Source: Haematococcus lacustris
Lineage: Eukaryota > Chlorophyta > Chlorophyceae > Chlamydomonadales > Haematococcaceae
NCBI GenBank assembly: GCA_030144725.1
Contig: JASKMD010000019.1
Location: forward strand, 2,892,001 to 2,956,000
Direction: 5' to 3'
Length of the DNA stretch: 64,000 bases
Positions within the stretch are counted from its first letter, which is position 1. Every line of letters starts with the position of its first letter. The notes below the pieces were generated by a model. That model did no database searches. It saw only the letters and a program-made list of their open reading frames with translations, and was not told where the DNA came from. This document shows positions 53,321-61,659 of this stretch, piece by piece. Position numbers and translations under genes: made by a program.

Positions 53321-54733
53321 ATGCTCATTCGCCAAGCCCTGCCCCTGTGCACTGGTGCGTCCCGGCTGCCTAGCGCGATGCCCGCACGGGCCTCGGCTAT
53401 GGCAATGGCAGCCCCCGCAGTAGGCACAACATCACTTCCTGCGGGCGCAACGTTTGCTGCGGAGCTCCAGGCCGCTACTAAGGCCGTGCGCCTGGCATCT
53501 CACCTGTGCCAGGTCCGTGTCCTCGCAACCGTCGCATATCGCAGCTGACAGAAGCTGCACCGGACATGGCACTTGCATGCAAGTCCCTCCGCATCGCTGC
53601 AGACCGTGCAGCAGCAGCTGAGCACTTCTGAAAAAACGGACAAGGCGGACGACAGCCCAGTGACGGTGGCAGATTATGCCGCCCAGGCAGTGGTGGCCTG
53701 GTCGCTGTCGCAGTGCCCGGCTGCGGCACCAGGGGGCGTGCTGTCCATGGTGGCAGAGGAGGACTCGGCCAGCCTCAGGCAAGGCACTGAGCACTCAGGC
53801 ACCCGCGTGTTGTAGCACAGCAGCCACAGCAAGCGCCCCAGTGCTGCCGCACCAGCACAACAGGTGGTGGAGCAGGGCTGGCTCCACGCCTTGCCTCCAC
53901 ACGTAGGAATCATGCTGCAGTGTGCTGCTGCACTGTGGGTAGTGCTCTAGTGGCAGCTATCAGCCATCAGCGGCAGCTCGCCAGCCCTTACTACTACCGC
54001 GATGGAGCGGGGTGCGCATCATGTGGCTTGGGGGCAGGGCCTTGGGAGCAGGTGGCAAGGGCTGGCCTGGCCTGGGAGAGAGCAGTGTGGCAACCCACTG
54101 TGGTAAGGCACAGCCCCCACCCTGACCCTGACCCTGACCCTGACCCTGACCCTGACCCTGACCCTGACCCTGACCCTGACCCTGACCCTGACCCTGACCC
54201 TGACCCTGACCCTGACCCTGACCCTGACCCTGACCCGACCCTGACCCTGACCCTGACCCTGGCCCTGACCCTGACCCTGCCGCCGCCTGGCAGTTGCCTC
54301 AATTCCCGACTAATCGGCTGCTGCTGCTGCTGCCGCCTGGCTGTCGCTTCAGGGGTGCTGAGGGTGCAGCCATGCTCCAGCGCATTACGCGCCTCATCAA
54401 CACCGTGCTCACCAGCAGTGAGGTGGCGGGGGCGCAGGCCCTCAACGTGCCCCTCACACCGCAGCAGGTGCTGGAGCTCATTGACATGGGAGCCTCACAA
54501 GTGGGTGCCTGGGGGCTGGCCGCCCTGCTGCATGCGGCCCCCTTGCTGCATGCTGCACCCCCAGCTGGGCCCTGCTGCTGCTGCTGCTGCTGTGGGAAGA
54601 AGGTAATGGCTGACAGGAGCCACAGAAGCTGTCAGAGGCTGAGAATTGAGAGTGGCTGCCCCTGCTGCTCCTCCTTCTCCCGCTCCTTCTCCTGCTGCTG
54701 CTGCTGCTCCTCCTACCGCTCCTCCTCCTACCG

Positions 54734-54830
<97 letters not shown>

Positions 54831-57800
54831 AGGGAGGCCCCACTGGGCGGCACTGGGTGCTCGACCCCATAGACGGCACACGAGGCTTTGTTGGCATGCG
54901 GCAGTACAGCGTGTGCCTGGGCATGCTGCAGCAGGGGGTGGTGGAGCTGGGGGTGCTGGGCTGCCCCAACCTGCCCCAGGTCAGCCATTGAGGGCCAGCT
55001 CCACACCTCCCTTGCACACGCCTCCCTCACCCCCTCCCTCCCGCCTCCCTCACCCCTCCCTCCCCCCTCCCTCAACCCCTCCCTCCCGCCTCCCTCCCCC
55101 CTCCCTCAACCCCTTCCTCAACCCCTCCCTCCCGCCTCCCTCCCCCCTCCCTCCCCCCTCCCTCCCTCTCCCACCCACACAGCCTGCTCCCCGCTCCTGA
55201 TCCTGACCCACGCACTTCTCCTGCCAGTCTTGCATGGCCCTGGGTCCCTTGCAGAGGCCCTGCTCCCCTCTCATTGCCTGGCCCTGCCCACCCCCTTCCG
55301 ACTGCCCCCCTCCCCTGACTAACCACCCCTGACTGGCCGCCCCCCGTTGCTGCTGGCCCAAGCGCAGGGCGATGTGGCGGAAGATGCCGGCGGTGACTTA
55401 GCCATGTCACGAGCTGGGCAGCAGGGCGTGGGCAGCCTGTTCCTGGCGCACCGGGGCTGCGGCGCCTTCACTGCGCCACTGTATGGGGGGGATGTGAGCG
55501 CCAGCCGAACACCTACACACCCCCCTACTCAACCCCCTACCCACCCCCCTACCCCCCCTCCCACCCCCCTACCCCCTCCTCACCCCTCCAGGCAGGTCAA
55601 GGGTGCAGGCAATGTGGGGCCACGCAGGCTGTGGTGCTGGTGAGCAGTGGTCCATCCGCTGGCTGCGCCTGCCTGCTGCTCCTACCCCTGCCCCCTGATT
55701 GCCGCTGCCACTGCCCTGGCGGCCATTGCCCACCCTGGCCCCCTGCTTCCCTCCCCTGCTGCCCCCCTGCCCCCAGCTGACCCAGCACCCCCTGTCCCTC
55801 GCTGGATGCAGGACCAGCTGCGGGACTTGCAGCAGGTGATGGTGCGAGACTATGAGCCCGGCAGCATGGGGGCGGCACGGTTCATGGAGAGCTTTGAGTC
55901 CCGCCACTCCGACCACACCTTCACCGCGGCAGTGGTGGGTCGCAGTGGGAGGCGGTGGAGCGAGGCAGGAGGGAGGGGTGGGTGCAAGGTGGAGAGGGGG
56001 GCGCTCACGGCGCAGATGATAGCAGGGCAGCGGGCAGGGACGAGGGAGGGGTGAAGAGCAGGGTAGAGGGTTGCATGTTGATAGATTCATTATACAAGAT
56101 AGACAACGAATTAAGCAAACAAGCAAATTCAAAAACTCCTTTCCCAAGGGACGGGGCATGGTGGGGCAGGATCACTCGGTCGACACCAGTGTGCTGTGCT
56201 GGTCAGGTGTCGACTGAGTAGAGGCAGGCAGGTGAAGGGAGGAGTGGAGGGAGGGGATAGAGGGAGCAGGCAGCCACCAGGTGAGGGGTCAAGGGAGGGG
56301 TGGAGGTTCAAGGGCCCATGCTGTGCAGTCACTAGTGTGCAAGGCTTTTGTCTGCTGCCCGCTGCAGCGCATCACACTAGAGGGCGCTGCGGCACTAGAG
56401 GCACAGGTTCCTGTGGAAGCACAGAGCATTGCCGCGACACACCCCTTGACCACCACCTGACCCCCCAGCGGCCCTAGGCCCTAGGCTCCCTCCCTCATGG
56501 AGGTTCAGGTGTAAGGCCTGGGCCCAAACAAGGTCCAGGTTTGCGCAGTGTGCCTGGAAAGGTGCGCTCCTCCTGGCAGATGCTAGTTAACAGATGGGTA
56601 GGGGCAGGCTGAGTGAAGCGGATGGCGGCCTTACTTGCTCCGTAAGGCGGATAGCGGCCTGCCTTGCTTTGCCGCTGCCTGCCTGCCGTCCCTGGTGTAA
56701 CCCGCAACGGAGGCGGAGCCAGTCTTGCCCTGCTGCCCTGCTGCCCTGCCCTGCTGCCCTGCTGCCCTGCCCTGCCCTGCTGCCCTGCCCTGCTGCCCTG
56801 CTGCCCTGCCCTGCCCTGCTGCCCTGCCCTGCCCTGCTGCCCTGCTGCCCTGCTGCCCTGCTGCCCTGCTGCCCTGCCCTGCTGCCCTGCTGCCCTGCCC
56901 TGCCCTGCTGCCCTGCTGCCCTGCTGCCCTGCTGCCCTGCTGCCCTGCCCTGCCCTGCTGCCCTGCTGCCCTGCCCTGCCCTGCTGCCCTGCTGCCCTGC
57001 TGGCCCGCTGCAGGCTGAGGAGGCAGGCGTGGCCCCTCAGGCACTGCGTATGGACAGCCAGGTCAAGTACGGGCTGCTGTCCAGAGGGGCGGCGGCGGTG
57101 TTCATGCGCTTCCCCCCGCCCACATACAAGTGAGTGCCTGTCGCCTGTCATCTCCCCCTCTACACCTCAGCAGCAGCAGCAGCAGCAGCAGCAGCCAAGA
57201 AAGCAGGAAGGGGGCCAGGGGAGGGGGGAGGGGGGAAGACTAAGGCAGGACCAGGATGGAGCGGGGGCAGTGGAAACCGGCTGCAGGGGGGGCTACAGGG
57301 GGAGTGGGGGCAGCAGGGGTGACTGCAGGGGTGACTGCAGGGGTGACTGCAGGGGTGGGGAGGGGTGGGGAGGGGAGGGGAGGGGAGGGAGGGGCGGGAA
57401 GGACCAGGCTCCCGGCTGCTCCTCTGCCGCATGTACTGCTCACACGGACAGGGGGTGTTGGTGTGGGGAGGTGCAGGGGAGGTGTGCTGCTAGCACTGCC
57501 TGTGACGCCACCCGGCGCTGCATCGCACGTGTCAAGCCCCTGCCTGCCCCGACCTCCCCGGCAGAGAGAAGATCTGGGACCACTGCGCGGGGTTCGTGAT
57601 CGTGGAGGAGGCGGGCGGGTGCGTGACGGATGCGGGCGGCCATCGCCTCGACTTCTCCCGCGGCCGCTTCCTCCAGCTGGACAGGTGAGCCTAGGCCCTG
57701 GGGCTGGCAGGGGGTGACCCTAACCCTGGCCAGGCGGGGCCTTAACCCTAACCCTAAACCCTTACCCTACACCCTAACCCTGGCCAGGTGGGGCGTGCTC

Positions 57801-58138
57801 CGGTGGCAAAGGGCAGGCTGGTTGGCACGGCCCCAGGGCCGCTGCCACCGTGGCGGGCAACACCAGGCTTACCTCGGTTTGCACTGCCTGGCACTGGCAG
57901 CACCGGTAGCCACACTGGCCTCAGCCTGGCTTAGCGGCAGGCGCATTGCCCCCCAGCCCTGCGAGGTGTGGTGGCAGGCACCGTCACCTACTCTGTCTTC
58001 GTCTGATCTGCTGTCAGGGGCATCATCGCAGCCCCGCCCAAGGTGCACAAGGAGCTGCTGAGGGCCGTGCAAGTGGTGCAGGACAGCAGAAACATCGCCA
58101 CCGCAAGCGCCGGCACCGACGCCGTCACCGTCAGATGA
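53321..58138 (+). CDS. 3'(2'),5'-bisphosphate nucleotidase, SAL1/HAL2 family, nine exons
   Basis: Exons 53321-53512, 53603-53778, 54353-54500, 54833-54979, 55368-55493, 55812-55934, 57014-57129, 57565-57684 and 58018-58138 encode 422 residues without a frame break. The enzyme dephosphorylates 3'-phosphoadenosine 5'-phosphate to AMP, acting in sulfur metabolism and retrograde signalling. The metal-binding motif is WVLDPIDGT after GGPTGRH; the acidic motif is SMVAEEDS; the C-terminal motif is EKIWDHCAGFVIVEEAGG followed by DAGGHRLDFSRG. The N-terminus (MLIRQALPLCTGASRLPSAM) is Ala/Arg-rich without acids, consistent with plastid or mitochondrial import; AELQAATKAVRLASHL starts the mature fold. 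Intron 2 begins with GC (CAG/GCAAGG), a GC-AG intron. Intron 3 ends in a long CTG repeat that forms the acceptor. The exact end of exon 6 could be 55931 or 55934. Confidence 0.92.
54118..54278. repeat. (CCCTGA)n array in SAL1 intron 2
   Basis: About 26 hexamers, same unit and orientation as in GRP170 intron 17, with one dropped base near 54234. Confidence 0.95.
54729..54831. repeat. (CTG)n at the 3' splice site of SAL1 intron 3
   Basis: About 34 CTG triplets run directly into CAG/GGAGGC, the start of the exon with the catalytic DPIDGT motif. Preceded by CTC/CTG-rich imperfect repeats from about 54660. Confidence 0.95.
55013..55170. repeat. CTCCCTCCC-type imperfect repeat in SAL1 intron 4
   Basis: Pyrimidine-rich units CTCCCTCCCGCCTCCCTCAC and variants recur about ten times. 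Confidence 0.8.
56726..57000. repeat. CCCTGCTG/CCCTGC interspersed repeat in SAL1 intron 6
   Basis: Two related units (CCCTG and CTGCCCTG) alternate irregularly over about 275 bp, ending 13 bases before exon 7. Confidence 0.9.
57715..57792. repeat. Short telomere-like CCCTAA tract in SAL1 intron 8
   Basis: CCCTAACCCTGG, CCCTAACCCTAAACCC and CACCCTAACCCTGG occur within 75 bp, between two copies of TGGCCAGG(C/T)GGGG. An interstitial telomere-like sequence. Confidence 0.7.
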
Positions 58139-58817
58139 TACGGCCCGCTCCAGCCAGGGATGCGATAGTGTCGCCCGTGGTCGCGCTCTGCTAGAACGAT
58201 GTAGATGACCAGGCGTGCGGCCCCGTGACCCCGTGCTTGGCCAGCGTGCTGGTGTCTGATGGTGCCCCCAGCGAGGCTCTCGGCTATTGGGTGCAGCGTC
58301 CTGATCGGCGCCTGCTGTACGGTTCGTCCCGTGTGCGCGTTCCTACGTCTATTGCGCGCTGCTTGTACGTAAACGTCGTGGTAACACCGCTTTGTGTTGG
58401 CATTTACTCGACACCAACGTTGTATCTCGTGCAATGCATGACCGGCATCTACACCTGCAGGCTGCCGTGCAGCAGGCTTTGGCCTAGGCCCGAGCTGCCT
58501 TGCTGCAGAGGTGCCTCGCTTGCCTTAGTGGTACAGCATCGAGCAGACCAATGCGTTGGGGCTTTGGGGCATAGAAGGCTGCCGTGTGGCTGGCTGTACC
58601 GCCAACCTGGCTGTACAACGACCATGTTTCTACACACGACCCTCTGGCAGCTGCAGGGTATGGAGCTGGGGCAGTGTTTGCAGCAGCTCGGGCACGCCCT
58701 GCAGGCTGTAAATTCAACATACATGAATCACCGCTGTAGTACATGAATCTCCATGAATCTCCCGGGAAACCCAGATTGCTTGAAAAGGCCACCGCCCGTC
58801 GCACTGCGCATCGCGTG
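58139..58817. other. SAL1 3' flank, no gene recognised
   Basis: A plus-strand open frame (58225-58746) shows no family resemblance. The left end of the Fanzor element may lie here but no terminal repeat was found. Confidence 0.35.
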
Positions 58818-59185
58818 ATGGCTAAGAAGAAGCGGAAGGGTAGCGACAAAACGAAACAGAAAGGTTCGTGTCCCTAGCCGACTGTGAGCGACGTGAATTA
58901 CGCGCTGTGAGATAACCCGTCGCTCCTGTTCGCAGTGTCTCGTTCCCCTCGAGGCAAGCAACGACAGGCGAGTCGTGATGGCTGGACCACGCGCAGACGT
59001 CAGGTGGCGCCCCCGCCCTATGTGTCCCCGCACTGTTTGTGTTGACCCCGCCTTTTGCCTTGGCCTGTCAAAATGGCAACTTTGCTTTGCTGCAGGTCAT
59101 CAAGGTCCCTGAGGGCGCAGTGCTGCGCGAAGAGCTGCAAGAAGACGAGGCGCAAGCTGCGGGAGCACCTCCGGCTGCGGGCTGA
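58818..59185 (+). CDS. Basic N-terminal exons in front of the Fanzor ORF (frame unresolved)
   Basis: ATG at 58818 opens MAKKKRKGSDKTKQK (exon 58818-58863), which splices in phase to 58936-59003 (VSRSPRGKQRQASRDGWTTR) and then to 59096, where it reads VIKVPEGAVLREELQEDEAQ and stops at 59183-59185. KKKRK is a classic nuclear-localisation pattern. The same third exon is open in another frame (RSLRAQCCAKSCKKTRRKLR...) into the Fanzor ORF, reachable from an in-exon ATG at 58978. Either two products exist or a frameshift separates an original single N-terminus. Confidence 0.45.
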
Positions 59186-61085
59186 AACCCACTCCCAGCT
59201 CCGCGTCATCGCGTCGTTGCTGGTGCTCAGAATCTTCCTCACGTGCCTGGTGGGCTACCCTACCCCGGGCTTCCCCAGCGTACCTCAGCCTCCAGCCGTG
59301 CAGCCCCCCCAACCCCCTGATGCTCCCCCCCTACCCCCCCTACCCCCACGTGCCCCTGCCCAGCCTGCCCCTGCCCAGCCTGACAGCATGGAGTGTGACA
59401 CTTACTCTGACTCCGAGTCAGATTGTGACTCTGAGCCAGAGCCACAGTCTGACTCGGAGTCAGAGTCAGAACCTGAGCCAGTCACGCAGCCCCCCCCAAG
59501 GCGCTGCAGCGCCCGCCTGGCAGCCCTTGCACCCGCAGCACCCACTGGCCCTCCCTTGCCCCTTGATTGCGAGGACCCTGTCATGCTACACGCGCCCCCT
59601 TCCCCCTCCTCCAGCCCCACCTCCAGCTGCCAGCAGCAGCAGCACCAGCAGCCGCCCAAGTGCAGCAGCAGCAGCGGCTCATGCAGTGGGGCTCCCCCAC
59701 ATAGGCAGGGGCATAGCTGAGATGCGTGAGTTTGTGTTTGACCCAGACACACAGATTGGGGTGGGCATCGACCCCGGCGTCACCCAGGCAGTCAGCGCAG
59801 CCTCTGGGGTGTGGGATCCGCAGTCAGGCCAGCTGATGGCAGACCAGCTGCGCCGGTGGAAGCTGACCAAGGGCCAGGTGAAGCATGACAGCGGCCTGAA
59901 CAATGCCCGCCGTGACACTGAGCGGTGGCTAGCACCGATCAAGCCCCACCTCCAGCACCTGGCAGCAGCCAGCTCAGCCGGCACCTCCCTGGAGGCCAAC
60001 CTGAAGCACATCACCGTCACCCTGGCCACCTGGGATGCGGTGTGGGAGTTGTACCTGGACCCCAAGTGGGCACGGCAGCGGCTGAGGCTGTACGGAAACC
60101 AGGACCGGGCGCTGGAGCAGTTCTTCAACAAGGTGAGGGTGGGTGGGTGGGTGGGTGGGTAGGTGGGAGGGAGGGAGGGTAAGGGACTGGGAGGTGGTGG
60201 GTTGGGCATGATATGAAAAGGTAGTTGACTGTGCCATGCCTAACCTGGTGCCACCATGTCAGCCACCATGTGTGTGCCTTGTGTGCATGGCTGCAGTTGG
60301 AGGAGGACATGGCGGAGTTGTCCAGGAAGCGACATGGGCGTGCCAAGCAGCTGGTGGTGTTCTTTGGAGCAGCTAGCATTGGCACAGCGGGAGGGTGGGG
60401 TGCTGATGCGGTGTTGCGTGCTTGCCGCAAGGTGGTGTGCAGGCCCAGGGGCACAGACCAGCTGCGGGGCAGGGTGGTGCTCGTGGATGAGCACCGCACC
60501 ACCTGGGTCAGCTCAGCAGTGAATGGCAAGCAGCCATGTGAAGAGGAGCTGAACACACTCAGTGCCACCAGGCCCGCAGGCTGGAAGCCACCAGCAGGGC
60601 AGGTGGAACCCCGCCTGGTGCGCCCAGCCTGGAGCCAGGAGCGTGGCCAGCCAGTGCGGGGCCTGATGTGGTGCCCAGTAGTGCCCCCCCGCAAGCCCCC
60701 ACAGGGCCCACGCAGCAGCCAGGAGGCCACACCGACAGCAGCCTCAGAGCCTGGGCCCAGCACTCCCCAGCCAGCCAAGCGCAGCAAGCGCACCAAGGCT
60801 GAGCCAGAGGCAGCTGAGCCCATCAAGGGCAAAGGCAAGGGCAAGGCTGCCAAAGCCAAGCCGGCACCACAGCCAGGCAGGTGGCTGGACCGGGACTGCA
60901 ATGCTGCATTGAACATGCAGCGCATTGGGGAGAGCAGGTGGCGGCCGCTGGAGCTGTGCTTCTGGCCAGACCAGGGAGCTCTGCCAGCCAAGGGCAAGGA
61001 ATACCCTGGCCTGGGCTACAAGCGGCTGCGAGACAAGCCTCCCAAGGCCCAGCAGCAGCAGCAGCAGCCTGCTGAGGCACAGTAG
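58978..61085 (+). CDS. Fanzor, eukaryotic TnpB-like RNA-guided nuclease (possibly frameshifted)
   Basis: Exons 58978-59003, 59096 to about 59700, about 59700-60132 and 60297-61085. The N-terminal third holds a basic block (CCAKSCKKTRRKLREHLRLR), Pro-rich stretches and an acidic repeat (SDSESDCDSEPEPQSDSESE). The nuclease part has RuvC-I GVGIDPGVTQAVSA, a helical bridge (LNNARRDTERWLAPIKPHL), QLVVFFGAASIGTAGGWGAD, the Fanzor hallmark VVLVDEHRTT and RuvC-III RWLDRDCNAALNMQRIGESR. The C-terminus is Lys/Pro/Gln-rich. Only one Cys remains in the VDEHRTT-following zinc block (QPCEEEL) and another in MWCP, so the usual four-Cys ribbon is incomplete. The canonical RuvC-II Glu is not obvious; the DE of VDEHRT may serve. 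Acidic N-terminal and nuclease frames differ by one base at a C-run near 59690-59700. Nuclease function is inferred from family. Confidence 0.75.
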
Positions 61086-61330
61086 TGTGTGGCCCCCCTT
61101 GTTGAGCTGTCATCAGCTTACAATTAGTGCATGCAGGTCATGCCAACTCTACAGGATAGCCCTTAGGGGTCAGGCAACATTGTAGGTGGTAGGCGGGCTC
61201 ATGTGCCATGTGCACTGGGTTTACTCCACACAGCCCAATAACACTGTTTGAGTCGGATCTAGTTAGTGGCTGCTAGTGGCTGCTAGTAGGTACTACTGAT
61301 CCGGCTCAAATGGAGGCCCTGAGTGAGGGA
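61086..61330 (+). ncRNA. Candidate structured guide-RNA region downstream of Fanzor
   Basis: Arms TTTGAGTCGGATCTAGTTAG (61247 on) and TACTACTGATCCGGCTCAAA (61291-61310) are complementary over about 18 bp with one mismatch and two bulges. The loop carries a duplicated GGCTGCTAGT. In Fanzor and TnpB loci the omega RNA is transcribed from the ORF's 3' end and flank, so this is the expected place. It could instead be a terminator hairpin or a transposon end. Confidence 0.4.
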
Positions 61331-61659
61331 CAAGGGGGCTGGCGTGTGGCAGAGGGTTGGGCTACAGGCCCGGTGTTGTGATCCCTTGGGTAAGGTGCTG
61401 CCGTGGGTGGTAGGGTGGGTGTTGGGGTGGCTTGTTAGAGTAGAACAAAGAGACAAACGCGTTGGCATGAGGGCGTGACGGCCAGGGTAGTGTAGGGGAG
61501 AATATTTAAACGTAGCTACATGGTGCATGACAACGGACAGTTCTCGCAGCCTGTGTTTGATTACAACTCATGCTTCATTTTGGTGTTGCATGAGGGTTGT
61601 AGGGATCAATCGCGTGGTCATATTTCGCATCAGTCGCGAAGCGCGCGAACCTAGCTGCG
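61311..61659. promoter_or_regulatory. Spacer before the nucleotidyltransferase gene
   Basis: No gene. A segment at about 61565-61607 (ACTCATGCTTCATTTTGGTG then TTGCATGAGGGTTGTAGGGAT) matches the reverse complement of 15408-15444, a dispersed repeat. The promoter of the downstream gene is expected here. Confidence 0.4.

Noticed and set aside
56495..57151. Arg-Ala-Gly-Gln repeat ORFs on the minus strand
   Set aside because: Readings of the CCCTGCTG repeat in SAL1 intron 6.
59320..59700. Ser/Gln/Pro-rich frame in front of the Fanzor nuclease frame
   Set aside because: It is the +1 shadow of the acidic Ser/Asp/Glu domain, whose frame has the more protein-like composition.
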